DNA of 64,000 bases from Aselliscus stoliczkanus (GCA_033961575.1 CM066736.1:92450852-92514851); one strand, 5' to 3'; positions 1 through 11,130 are shown, counted from the stretch's first letter. Program-made: numbers and translations. The notes: generated from the sequence alone by a model not told the origin.

Positions 1-260
1 GGGCAACAATTCATACTGTCAGTCTTTTATTTCAGCTATTCTAGTAGGTGTGTAGTGATATCTTACTGTGGTTTAATGTAATTTTGATGAAGTGTCTGTT
101 CAGATCTTTTGCCCATATTTTTGTCAGGTTGTTGTTATATATTCTGGATATAAGTCCTTTATTAGGTGTACGCGTGTGTTTTACAAGTATGATCCTTCAG
201 CCTGTGGCTTAACCTTTCCCTTTCCTAACAATGTGTTTTGATGAACAAAAGATTATTATT

Positions 261-623
261 TTTTTAACTTTATTGGGGAACAGTGTGTTTTTCCAGGACA
301 CATGAGTTCCAAGTCAAGTTGTTGTTTTCAATCTAGTTGTGGAGGGCGCAGCTCAGTTTCAAGTCCAGTCTCTATTTTTAATCTAATTGCGGGGGAGGAG
401 GGGTGCAGCCAACCATCCCATGTGGGATCCAACTAGCAACCTTGTTGCTAAGAGCACGTTCTCTAACCAACTGAGCCATCCGGCTGCCCACCGAGCTTCA
501 GCTCATCTTAAATCATCCAATCTAGTTGTGGAGGACACAGCTCACTGGCCCATGTGGGAATCGAACCGGCAGCCTTGTTGTTCAGAACTTGTGCTCTAAC
601 CAACTGAACCACTTGGTCAGCCC
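261..623 (-). mobile_element. Rhin-type SINE, long form
   Basis: Read on the minus strand it begins GGGCTGACCAAGTGGTTCAG, a tRNA-like head with box A. It contains GGTTCGATTCCCACATGGGC as the box B region, repeats a second tRNA-like unit and ends with CCCCAATAAAGTT and an A-tail. It sits inside the host L1. Flanks TGAACAAAAG and AGAGCAAAAG (8 of 10 match) may be a worn target-site duplication. Confidence 0.8.
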
Positions 624-640
624 AGAGCAAAAGTTGTGGG

Positions 641-2940
641 TTTTTTTAAATTCTTTTATTGTGAAATAAACATTTTTTAAATTAGTTTCAGGTGTATAAC
701 CTCCCTGCTCCAATTCACCACCCCACTCCCCCCCATATCATACATATCTATTACAATTCCCTTGACTCCCTTCCACAGTATACTCCACATCCTGTGACTA
801 TCTATATATTCAATTACAGTTGGTATACAATATTATACAACATCAGCTTCAGGTGTACAGTGCAGTGATCAAGCCTCTACTCCATCCATGAAGTGGTCTC
901 CTTAACAAGACATGTAATCATCTGGCACCCCGCAAAATATTTGCAACATTATTATATTCCCCAAACTGTCTTTTATATCCCTGTGGCAATATTATAGTTA
1001 CCTATTTATGCTGTTTAATCCCTTCCCCTTCTCCCACATCCCCAACCCCCGCTCCCAACTAGCAACCATGAGTTTTTCCTCTATATCTCTGAAACTGTTT
1101 CTGTTTACTTTGCTCGTTCATTTAGGTTTTCAGATTCCACATATAAGTGAGATCATATGGTATTTGGATTAGACTTAAATGTAAGACCTGAAACCGTAAA
1201 ACTCCTAGAAGAAAACATAGGGAGTAAATTTGCAGACATTACCCTGAGTAATATTTTTACTGATATATCCCCTCGGGCAAGGGAAATAAAAGAAAAAATG
1301 AACATATGGGATTATATCAAACTTAAAATTTTTTCACAGCAAAGGAAATTGCAGGGAGCCAGCCCCGGCGAGGACCAGGGGTTCCCTCTGGTGGGACGGC
1401 GTCCGCGCAGGGAAAGAAGGATGGAGGGAGACACCGGAAAGAGGTTCACAGGATCGTCACACACACCCTTTATTATTAAAGCCTGGCCCCTTATATAGGA
1501 GCTTCTGACCATTACCTCAATTGCACGTTATGTTGCAAGTTATGTTTCACATGATCAGGATGTTTTTCTCTTTCTCAGAGCTTTCACCTTTTTGTAATTG
1601 TATCTTTGCAGGGTACACTGGTTACCATGACTTCCTTACAGGGCATATAATTGAACTTAGTAGCAAAAGGAGTCTCAAACTTTTCCTATCCTACGAAGAG
1701 CTGCATATTATTGCAATAGAGGGGAACATCGGTTTCTCAGTCAAAGCTTCAGTTTTTGGTGCTACAGCAATGTACAAAGCAAAGAGTTAAAACAAGGCTG
1801 TTCATTAAAATACCTCATGGTCAGTAAGTTGTCTCTTAACAGAACTCTCATGGCTGAGAGACCTTGGTCTCCTGATCTCCAAAGAAACCGTTCACAGCTG
1901 CATAGGCCAAGGGGCTTGAGTCCTCAATATCTCAATTCAGGGGTCCCCTCGGGCTGTAGCCTGTTTTAGGGAGTTTCCTTTTCTTTAGGAAATCTTGCCC
2001 TGTCATTGACTTACACAGCCAGCTATCATCAGGGTACCACAGGAACTTGTCACAAATGCAGTGAGTATGCTGTCTCCTATAGGAGGAAAGGCACATGGGT
2101 TCATAGAGACAGAAGATATTACATGACCAACCATAAGGCAGCATCCCAGACATCCAGTGCTGAGTGTGGATCTTTATTTCAATATGGCCTTGTCAGACAC
2201 CGAGATGCTGTCAGCCCCCAGCAGGAAATCATCAGTAAAACAAAAAGGCAGACAACTGAATGGGAGAAGATATTTGCCAATGATATATCTGATAAGGAGT
2301 TAATACCCAAAATTTATAAAACACTCATTCAACTCAACACCAAAAAAACCAAACAACCCAATTAAAAAATGGGCAGAGGATATGAAGAGACATTTCTCTA
2401 AAGAGGACATACAGATGGCCAACAGGCATATGGAAAAATGTTCAACCTCACTAATCATTAGAGGATGCATATAAAAAACCACAATGAGATACCTCCTCAC
2501 TCCAGTCAGAATGGTTATCATCAACAAATCAACAAACAAGTGCTGGTGAGGCTGTGGAGAAAAGGGAACCCTGGTGCACTGTTGGTGAGACTGCAGATTG
2601 GCGCAGCCATTATGGAAATTAGTATGGAGGTATCTCAAAAAACTGGAAATGGAACACAGTATGATCCAGCAATTCCACTCCTGGGTATCTACCCAGAAGA
2701 TTCCAAGACGCTAATTTGAAAAAAATATATGCACCCCTATGTTTATTGCAGCGCTATTTACAATAGCCAAGGCTTGGAAACAACCGAAATGCCCATTGGT
2801 AGACGACTGGATTAAGAAACTGTGGTACATTTATACAATGGAGTATTACTCCACTATAAAGAAGAATGAAATTGTACCATTTGCAACGATATGGACGGAC
2901 CTAGAGACTATTATGTTAAGTGAAATAAGTCAGTCGGAGA
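641..2940 (-). mobile_element. LINE-1 with 5' inversion (twin priming)
   Basis: Two L1 pieces lie head to head. 641-1158 is the 3' UTR on the minus strand, starting at the T-run that represents its A-tail and ending CACATATAAGTGAGATCATA near 1138-1157. 1159-2940 is the end of ORF2 on the plus strand (GACCTGAAACCGTAAAACTC to AAATAAGTCAGTCGGAG). In the L1 consensus the right end of the second piece adjoins the start of the first, which is the hallmark of twin priming. The ORF2 piece is split by a solo LTR at 1350-2223. ORF2 remnants at 2465-2951 are broken by stops. Flanking AAAAGTT on both sides may be the target-site duplication. Confidence 0.82.
1350..2223 (-). mobile_element. Solo LTR of a class II-like endogenous retrovirus
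   Basis: 874 bp starting TG and ending CA, flanked by perfect 6-bp direct repeats GGAAAT at 1344-1349 and 2224-2229. Removing it restores uninterrupted L1 ORF2 sequence. Reading the minus strand, a TATA box (CTATATAAGG, 1489-1500) is followed about 15 bases later by AATAAA (1469-1474), giving the order U3, promoter, short R, U5. The ends form an imperfect inverted repeat (TGCTGGGGGCT and TGCAGGGAGCC). A six-base duplication fits ERVK-type (beta-like) integration. No internal viral genes are present. Open frames inside it are not genes. Confidence 0.85.
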
Positions 2941-3117
2941 AAAGTTTTTAACTGCAGTGAAGCACAGATTATCAGGTTTTTTCTATTATCCTTCATGCTT
3001 TTTGTGTCCATCTAAAGAATCTTTGTCTTACCCAAAGTCAAAAACATTTTCTCTTATGTTTTCTTCTAGAATTTTCATAGTTTTAGTTCTTACATGATCC
3101 ATTTCCAATCTATAATT

Positions 3118-3220
3118 TTTTTTTTTTAAGGGCAATGTCACTGGCCCTCATATGTGGGATCCGAATCGGGGCCGCTGGCATCCTAAGCCATCCTTTAACC
3201 ACTGTGCCACTCAGCCAGCC
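3118..3220 (-). mobile_element. Short tRNA-derived SINE (T type)
   Basis: The minus strand reads GGGCTGGCTGAGTGGCACAG, a box A-like head, then a degenerate box B (CCGATTCGGATCCCACATAT), then GAGGGCCAGTGACATTGCCC and an A-tail. CTATAATT at 3110-3117 and 3221-3228 is an 8-bp target-site duplication. It is inserted in the minus-strand L1. Confidence 0.85.
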
Positions 3221-5880
3221 CTATAATTATTTTATATCATATAAAAAAAAAACTTTTTTTTCCCAAATAGATATCCAACTATTCTAGCACTATTGTTGTA
3301 AAGTGTATCTTTTCTCCATTAAGTTATGTGGCACCTTTCTAGAAAATCACAGACCATATAAATGGGGGTCTACTTCTGGCCGCTTCATTCTATTCTCTTG
3401 ATTAATATGTCTGTCCTTTTGCCAATACTTCACTATCTTGATTACTGCAGTTTTATTCTACATTTCATAATCAGGTAAATTCCTCCAATTTTGTTCTTTT
3501 TAAAAATGAGGTTGTTTGCATTTCCATATAAATTTTAGAATCAGTTTGTCAGTACCTACAAAAGGAATGTTGGGCTATTGATTTAAATTGTATTGAATTT
3601 ACAGATCAATTAGGGAAAAACTGACATTTTAACAATGTTGAGTCTCTTGATCCATGAATGTGAAATAGCTCTCCATGTATTTCAGTTTTAGCTAATTTTT
3701 CTCAGCAGTGTTTTGTATTTTTCAGTGTATAGGTCTTACACATAGTATGCTAAATTTGTCCATAAATATATATCTGTATTTTTCATTTCAATTCTCAGTT
3801 GTTTCATTTCTATTATATAGAAAACATATTTCTTTGTATTGCCCCCATTGACCTTGCTAAACTTATTTTAGTAGCTTTTTGTAGATTCCTGAGGGTTTTC
3901 TCCGTAAACAATCATGGCATCTGCAAATAAGACAGTTTTACTTCTTCCTTGTTGAGATGGATGTTTTCCATTTCTGCTTTATTTCACTGGCTGGACCTAG
4001 TACAGTGCTGAATTGAAGTGGTGAGAGCAGACATCCTAGCCATGTTTCTTAACCTTAGGGAGAAAGTGTCAGTCTTTTATCATTAAGTATAATGTTAAAT
4101 GTCGTATTTTATAGATGTGTCCTCTAATAAAAGGAAGTCCCCTTCTATTCCCAGTTTGCTGAGAGCTTTTATCCTGAATAGGTACTGACATTGGTCAAAT
4201 GGTTGTTTTGTATCTATCAATATGGGTTTGTTTTTTGTTTTGTTTTTAGTATTTTGATATAGTGATTTACCTTAAGATTTTCAAATGATAAGCCAACCTT
4301 GCATTCCCGGGATAAATCCTATTTGTTTAATATATTGCTGGGTTTGATTTGCTGAATATTATTAAGGATAATGCTGTCTATGTTCAGAAGGATAGTGGTC
4401 TGTAGTTTTCTTAAAATATCTTTGTCTAATTTTAGTATTAGGATATTGCTGTGGCCATATATGGAGCTGAGAAATGTTCCCACCTCTTCTATTGTCTGGA
4501 AACACTTATGTATCAATAGAGTTGGTGTTATTTCTTTCTGAGTTTTCTTTGTGAGAAAGTTTTTAACTATGACTTCAATTTATTTGATGGATTTAAGGCT
4601 ATTTGGTTATCTGTTTTTTTTCCTTAGTTTGGTATAGTGGTTTTTGTCTTTCAAGTAATTTGTTCATTTTATCTAAGTTGTCAAATTTATTGCTATAAAA
4701 TTGTTCATAATATTTCCTTGATCATTATTTTAATTCTATAGTACCTGTACAGATGTGCCCACTTCCATTCTTGATACTGAAAATTAATATTCTCTCATTT
4801 TTTTTCCTGATTAGTCTTGTTAAGATTTTGGTTTCATTGATTTTTCTCTAGTGTTTTCATTTCATTGTTTCCTGTCTTATGTTTATTATTTCCTTTTTAA
4901 AAATCTACCTTGTGTTTGATTTTTTTTGTGTGTGGTCCTAGGTTGAAGCTCAGATCATTGTTTTTAAATGATACTTCTTTTTTAATATAAGCATTTAATG
5001 CTACAAATTTTCCTATAAGCATTTCTTTGGATGTGTACTACAAATTTTGACATACTGTGTTTTCATTTTCCTTCCATCAAAATAATTTTTAATATCCCAT
5101 ATTATTTGTTTATTTGACTTGTGTGTAATTTAGAAAAGTATTGCTTAATTTCCAAATATTTGGGAGATTTTTCTAGATATCTATGATTGAATTCCAACTT
5201 AATTTTATTCTTGTTAAAGAATATACTTTATATTATTTCAATCTTGAATTTAATGAGGATTTTTATGGCCTAGAATATGGTTTATTGCGGTGAATGTTTG
5301 GCATATACTTGAAAAAATGTGCATTTTGCTGTTGTTGGAGTATTAATAGGTAGAGTAAATATCAATGAGGTAAAGTTGGTTGATAATATTGTTCAAGTCT
5401 TTTATATCTTTGTTTTCTGCTTAGTTGTTCAATCAATTACTGATAAGGCAGTGTTGGAATCTCTAACTCTACTTGTGGGTTTGCTCTTTCCCCTCTTAAT
5501 TCTTGGATTTGTTTAATATACTCATATATTGAAGTTCTGTTATTAGGTGCATACTCATTTAGGATTATGTCCTCTCCATGATTTGACCTTTATCAGTAAA
5601 ATTTCGCCTTCCTCCTGCTAATATTCCTTGGTCTGAAATCTTTTTTTGATATTAATATAGCCACTACAACTTACTTTTGATTAGTGGTTACATGTACTAA
5701 TTTTTTCATCCTTTTTAAACCTATCTTTCTCATGCTATTTGAAGTGGGTTCCTTTAAATAGCATATATAGTTGAGTCTTGCTTTGTTATCCTATCCAACA
5801 ATTTCTGTCCTTTCAGTTGAAGATATTAGGCAAATACATTTAATGTAATTATCAATATGGTAGCATTTAAATCTGTCTTT

Positions 5881-5983
5881 TTTTTTTTTAAGGGCAGTGT
5901 CACTGGCCCTCATATGTGGGAACCGAACCGGGGCCGCTGGCTTCCCAAGCCAACGCTTAACCACCGCACCACTCGGCCGGCCC
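5881..5983 (-). mobile_element. Short tRNA-derived SINE (T type)
   Basis: The minus strand starts GGGCCGGCCGAGTGGTGCGG and carries a GGTTCGGTTCCCACATATGA box B region, then the GAGGGCCAGTGACACTGCCC tail and poly-A. The duplications TAAATCTGTCTTT (5868-5880) and TAAACCTGTCTTT (5984-5996) match at 12 of 13 positions. Confidence 0.88.
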
Positions 5984-6015
5984 TAAACCTGTCTTTTCTA
6001 TTTGTTCCATCTGTA

Positions 6016-6178
6016 AGGGCCAGCTGAGTGGCTCAGTTGGTTAAGAGCTCACTCAAGAGTGTGAGCTGAGCTCTGAGCAACAGCAGTTCCATGCCCAGCC
6101 CAAGCTGAGCTGCTGCTGAGCTGCCAACAGGTGGCAGGCAGGATGGCTCAGCTAAAAAAAAAAAAAAGAAAGTGCTAT
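6016..6178 (+). mobile_element. Rhin-type SINE, short form
   Basis: Begins AGGGCCAGCTGAGTGGCTCA with GTTGGTTAAGAGCTCACTCA, ends GGCAGGATGGCTCAGCT followed by an A-rich tail, and lacks the long Rhin tail. The flanks CTATTTGTTCCATCTGTA (5998-6015) and CTATTTGTTCCTCTGTA (6179-6195) are a 17-18 bp target-site duplication with one deleted base. Confidence 0.85.
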
Positions 6179-6339
6179 CTATTTGTTCCTCTGTACATTT
6201 TCTATATTCCATTCCATTTTATCTTCAATAATAACTTCTTATATATACCTATTAGTTCTTTTAGTGATTACTCCATTCTTTAAAATGTATATATTTATTT
6301 ATTTTATCTAATCTTTATTATTTCTGTTCTTCTGTTTGG

Positions 6340-7610
6340 TTTGCTTTTAATTTATTTTAATATATTTTTATTTTCTGGTTTCTTCAGGTGGAAGCTGAGG
6401 TACTGACTTGAGAGATTTTTCTTTTTGTGTAATATAGGCATTTTAGTGCTGTAAATTTTCCTTTAAGTGCTACTCTAGCTGCATTCCACAAATTTTAATA
6501 TGTTGTGTTTTCATTTCAGTTCAGTTCAAAATACTTTCTAATTTCTCTTTTGATTTCTTCTTTGATCCGTGGGTTATTTGGAAATGTGTTATTTAGTTGT
6601 CAAATATTTGGAGATTTTCCAGATAATTTTTTGTTATTGATTTATAATTAATTTCCATTGCATCTAGAAAATATACTTTGAATGTTCTCAGATTTAATTG
6701 AGACTTGTTTTATGGCCCAGAATGTGATTGATCTTGTTTAGTGTTATGGGTATATTTGAAAAAAATGTGTATTCTACTGTTGTTTGGTAGAGTGGGGGTT
6801 CTGGTTTTGTTTTTTGTTTTTTTAATGCTACTAGTTAGGCCGAGTTAGTTGATAGTGTTGTTCAAGTAGTCAAATCTCTGACTATAATTTGTTTATTCTC
6901 ATAATTCTATCAGTTTTACCTCCACGTATTTTGAGGGTGTACTGTCTGGTGCCTAAATATTTAGAATTGTTATGTGCTTTTGATGAGCTGACCCCTTTAT
7001 CATAATGAAATGACCCTCTTTGTCCATATTAATATTCATTGCTCTGACATATACTTTCTCTGATATTAATTTAGCCACTCTAAATTTCTTTTTATTAGTG
7101 TTAGTATGACATATCTTTTTTTATTCTTCTACATTTAATCTACTTATATCTTTACATTTAAAGTAACTTTCTTGTAGAGAGCAAAAATTGTATCTTGCTA
7201 TATAGTATTGAATCAGACAATCTTTGCCTTTTATTTGGATATTGATATCATTTACCATTAATATAATCATTGGAATAATTAGGTTTAAATTTAACATCTT
7301 ACTATTTGTTTTCTATGTCCTGCAAATTTATCTCTTCTGATCTTACTCACTTTTCTTTTTTTTCTGCCTTCTTTTGGATTGATTTAATATTTTAAAGCAT
7401 GCATTTTATCTCGTTTTTTGGCTTATTAGCTATAAATCCTTCTTTTATTATTTTAGTCAATTCTTTTGGGTTTATAGTATACATCTTTAAGATACCCAAC
7501 CTAACTTAAAGTTATATTATACTGCTTGTACTCTACATAGTACAAGACCCCTACAACAGTTCTAGTTTCATATCTTCCTAATGAATGACTCCAATAAAAT
7601 GAGAATGTCT
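6340..7610 (-). mobile_element. Second minus-strand LINE-1 fragment
   Basis: From about 6.34 kb the + strand restarts at a part of the L1 ORF2 complement already seen near 4.92-5.2 kb: AGGTGGAAGCTGAGGTACTG, then CTGCATTCCACAAATTTTAA and TTGGAGATTTTCCAG. It therefore overlaps the preceding L1 in element coordinates and must be a separate copy or a tandem arrangement. It runs toward the 5' part of ORF2 and fades near 7.6 kb. The border at 6.34 kb is approximate. No reading frame survives. Confidence 0.7.
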
Positions 7611-7615
7611 CTTTC

Positions 7616-8157
7616 TCAATATTGATTTTCCAATATCAGGGAGGACTCCTAAGTGGCCCTGCTTGGGTTACATACTCATCCCTGAATAGACAGCAGCAGA
7701 TTGGGGCATGAATATTTTGGTAAGCCTGAAATCCTGCAGCAGCCCTCCTAGAGCTTCACGGACTTAAGAAAGAGCTCACCAGAAGAACCCAGGAAGAGGC
7801 ATGCAAAAGTGTGCTAGTTAGTCCAAAAGTAAAGCTATCACAGACCACTATGGGCAAACATATCACAGAAAGAGGTTACAGATTGGCAGGCATATAATTC
7901 ACACACACTTGCTATAAATTCCCAATATTTCTTGCCAACAGTACTGAACTTGGACACACAAAGCGGGAACAAATGAAGCATTTCTCTGTATGACATTTTC
8001 CTGCCTCTGGTACCCCGCAGGGTACTCAGCCACCAGTGACACGTCTGCTGTTGACTCCTATCAAGCTGGAAAACAAGCCAAATACTTCACCACCCTTTTT
8101 TTAATTTGACTTTCATCAGCATTCTAGAAAAAATGTTACTAACAATATAAGCACTCT
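7616..8157. other. Intron with no recognised element
   Basis: Upstream SYT9 intron between the L1 block and the MER5-type fossil. A phrase near 7655-7690 (GGCCCTGCTTGGGTTACATA) resembles an old mammalian interspersed repeat also sensed at 32.9-33.4 kb, but I cannot name it. No exon-like segment is visible. Confidence 0.4.
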
Positions 8158-8165
8158 GTATAAGT

Positions 8166-8386
8166 CAGAGTTTCTCAATCCTGATGCCATTGACGTTTTG
8201 GACCCGATAATTCTTTGTAGTGAGAGGCTGCCCTGTGCATTGTAGGATGCTTAGCAGCATCCCTGAACTCTACCCACCAGTTGTCGGTAACACACCCCCA
8301 TCCCCAGTTGTGACAATCAAAAATTTTTTCAGGTCGTGGCAAGTGTCCCCTGTGGGAGCAAAATTGCTCTTGGTTGAGAACCATTG
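8166..8386 (-). mobile_element. MER5-type hAT (Charlie) DNA transposon fossil
   Basis: A non-autonomous element with terminal inverted repeats CAGAGTTTCTCAA and TTGAGAACCATTG. Internal phrases GCATTGTAGGATGCTTAGCA and CCCAGTTGTGACAATCAAAA are characteristic of MER5A. Eight-base flanks GTATAAGT (8158-8165) and GTTTAAGG (8387-8394) match at six positions, as expected for an old hAT duplication. The open frames across it on both strands are incidental. Confidence 0.85.
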
Positions 8387-8623
8387 GTTTAAGGGAATGT
8401 TTACAAACATTAGGATCTACAGCTTCTTGACCTCCAATTAGCATCAGCTGATGGAGAGAGAGCAGAGTTAGCATTAGGCGCTGTCAACTCCTGATGCATT
8501 TCCCAGCAAGCCCATCTCTCCATGTCTGTTGGTTATCACTGCAGAAATGGTACCTGGAAAAGAGCAATGCTCAGCAACCACAACTACAACAAATGTTAAA
8601 AGAATAAGTGGGTGGGTGGGAGG

Positions 8624-8670
8624 GTGGATGGATGGATGGATGGATGGATGGATGGATGGATGAATGGATG
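8624..8670 (+). repeat. (GGAT)n microsatellite
   Basis: About eleven GGAT units with GGGT-rich variants upstream and one GAAT interruption at the end. Confidence 0.95.
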
Positions 8671-10185
8671 AAAAGAAAACTATGGATGCTTATCCACAGT
8701 GTTACTCTGGGGAAAGGAGTGCCATAGGTGGTATGTACATAGAAAGGGACTATTTTACTGTTTTTACTTAAAATTTTCGGTATTTGAGTTTTATCATTTT
8801 TACTTTCATGACTTAGAAAATTTTAAATGATTTATTTTTAAAGCACTTGGAAACCAAAGCAAGCATTTCCTCTTTGATAACTATTTATTTAATTTGCCGC
8901 GGTTTTTTTCTTTTTTAAATACAAATGTGGACTTTAGCCCTAATTCACATTCCGGATATATCACCACCTTTGAAGTTTGATTTCTTTTTTCCTTTTAACT
9001 CATGAACAAACAGCCATATACTATAAGTGTTTGTGAATGGGATTTCTGTTGGAGAAAATGTTATGTGGCACAAAAGTAACCTGACACATCACATTGAATT
9101 CTGTGTACTGGCCTGAGGGCAGGGACTGGAGTGCATCCAGTGTCATACCTTGAACCCTACAGAGCTTGTGCAGTGTGGCCCCTCAGGAATTATGTGCTGA
9201 AAAGATTGATGATGATGAAGCTTATAGGCATGATTTTGGTTACCTCTGTTTTACTTTGTCAAACCAAGATTTTCTGGGCAGGAAGAGGAGACGGGGAGTG
9301 AGCTAGGTGCCGTGAAAAAACCTCAGAGAGAAGAACAGGTGCCTGGGCCTTTCTGCTTAAGGCAGACAGGAGAAGACAAAGGGCAAAGGAATAGGCCAGG
9401 GCATAAGGAAGGATAACGATAATTTGTGGGGACAGCTGTTGCTTCTCTTTCCCCTGTGCCACCAGCGGGAAGCTGGGTCAGAGTCTCCTTCTTCAATGAG
9501 AGCAGAAGCTTCTCCTGCAGTAGGGAGCCCAGCAGCAAAGAGCAGCCCAGCGCCTGCCCTGTGTGACACCCACTCCTGTAGAATTCTCACCCCCGCCCCT
9601 CATCTCCACCCCAAAGAGAAAGGCCCAGCCCCCTGGGCCTCTTTAGGTCAGGGTTCCAGGAACCGGGAGAGCCTGGCTTGCGAGGTGAGATCATTTATTT
9701 ATATGAAGCAAGTGATGTGCAAAGATACAGAGCAATCCATCTGCCTTAGCGACTAAACAGATTCCCTTCGCCTCATCTTCCCGCAGACGCAGTCAAGGCA
9801 GGGAGGTTGGGCGAGGTGACCTTCCAGAGCTGAATCTGTGCTTCTAAAAATAGAAGCATCCTTGGAGAATCACGAAGGGGAGGGGAGGTTGTGGATGTTG
9901 AGGGCAAAACCCGGACTCCCCAGAGCATTATCAGTATGAAACTGTATTAATTAGACACTCGTACCCACTTCTTTTTTTTTTTTCTTTTCTGGTTACATTC
10001 TCTCTGGGTTAAAAGGGGGGAAAGAGAATCAGGTCTTCTGACCTATTTGAATGGCCGCACACTGCCTGAGGAGATGTCTTCCCTAGTAGAGGGAACAGGC
10101 TCCTTGGAGATACACCAAGAGAAGGCAAGCGCTGCAGCCAAGTGGAAGCCCCCAGGGTGGGCAGTCTGGGTTCCACCCATCTCTC
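8671..10185. other. Intron, nothing recognised
   Basis: Unique-looking intronic sequence. A purine-rich patch at 9275-9420 and a C-rich patch at 9480-9650 allow overlapping open frames on both strands, but none resembles a protein and none has plausible exon borders. Confidence 0.4.
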
Positions 10186-10930
10186 CCTGTGTGGAGACTG
10201 CATGGGGCTCTATCTGAAGCTGGCTGTGTCCAGTGTGGATGTGCGGGGTTACCAGGTGCTATTCTCAGGCTTTTGGAGGTTCTTGTCCAGAGCCACGTAG
10301 GGAATAGATTTTTCCGGGGTCCAGTGGAGCTGTGTGCTGGTCTGCACAGGTTGTGTGTGACCAGTTTGTGTGCAGTGCTCTGGCCGGTGGAGAGGGTGCG
10401 TGTGTGTATGTGTTTGGGTCGGCGTGTTGGAAGGAGTTTATGGAGGTATTGTGGCAAACTTGAGGACCTGTGTAGGTAAGGGTGTGGGGCTGTGGAAAAA
10501 GGATGCATATGGATGGTGACTATTTGGAGGACTCTGTTGGCCTATGTGGGGCTTGTGGGAAAAACTGGGGGAAATGCCATAGGAAATGGGGGATGGGAGA
10601 GTCTCTGAGGGGCTGTTTGGGGACTGCATGAGGCTGCATGAGGCTGCCTAGGATTGTGTGCAGAGCAGTGAGTACAAGGCTATGTGTGGGTGGGGCTGCA
10701 CAGTAGTACTGCAGGGCATGTCTTTGTGTGGCTTTGTCCTGGGGGCTCTGTGGGGATCCTGACGGGGATGTGAACGAGTCCCACAGGGGACTCCATGGAG
10801 AATAGTTAAGGCCGTGGAAACTTCTGCTCTGGGGGTTGTGTTCTGGGCCACAGGGACCTGTGTGAAGCGGTGCTGCAAGTGGCTGGATAGAGGCCCTGGG
10901 TGGCCTCCACAGCTTTGCCATCCAAAGATG
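10186..10930 (+). repeat. G/T-rich, strand-asymmetric low-complexity tract
   Basis: About 740 bp with strong G over C and T over A excess on the + strand, built from drifting TGTGTGG, CTGTGTG and GGGGCTGTG-like words. It creates long open frames on the minus strand simply because stop codons are rare there. It lies 200 bp upstream of the first C2B exon. Several G-runs could form quadruplexes on the transcribed RNA; that is inference. Confidence 0.5.
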
Positions 10931-11130
10931 GGCTCTGCTTCCTTAGGGTGAGTGTTCCTGAAGTGCAGGTGTTTAGTCCTCTCCATGGGCTGATGTGAAG
11001 GAGAGCGGCACCAGGGGTTCCTGAAATGAGCAGCAGCGTCCCGACTCTTCCAGTGCTGCCCTGCAGCTGATCCTTTTGCGCGCCAGGCTGAAGACGCTTT
11101 CTAACGCTTCCGTTTGTGCTTTCTTAATAG

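Larger units (their letters stand above)
1..6340 (-). mobile_element. LINE-1, minus strand, ORF2 part, much interrupted
   Basis: The + strand reads as the complement of L1 ORF2. Typical phrases are ATCTTTTGCCCATATTTTTG near 105-125, GATGAACAAAAG at 240-251, and GTTTTCTTCTAGAATTTTCA near 3058. Homology to the ORF2 complement continues through the reverse transcriptase part to about 6.3 kb. The element is continuous once insertions are removed: a SINE plus a second L1 at 261-2940, a SINE at 3118-3220, one at 5881-5983 and one at 6016-6178. It is decayed by many stops and has no coding capacity. It lies antisense within a SYT9 intron. Confidence 0.85.

Noticed and set aside
1157..1498. 113-residue open frame on the plus strand
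   Set aside because: It runs from L1 ORF2 remnant across the insertion border into the solo LTR, so it is a chance fusion of two mobile elements.
2006..2365. 119-residue open frame on the plus strand
   Set aside because: It crosses from the LTR into the resumed L1 ORF2 remnant; no native start or complete domain.
8220..8441. Open frames on both strands over 8175-8474
   Set aside because: They lie across the MER5-type DNA transposon fossil and are incidental.
8624..8670. CRISPR-like regular repeats
   Set aside because: This and the other regular arrays are microsatellites of 2-6 base units without unique spacers, in a mammalian genome.
10083..10508. 141-residue and overlapping long frames on the minus strand (10083-10986)
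   Set aside because: They mirror the G/T-rich tract, where the complementary strand rarely has stop codons. Composition is Pro/Ser/His/Leu-rich with no domain and no splice logic.
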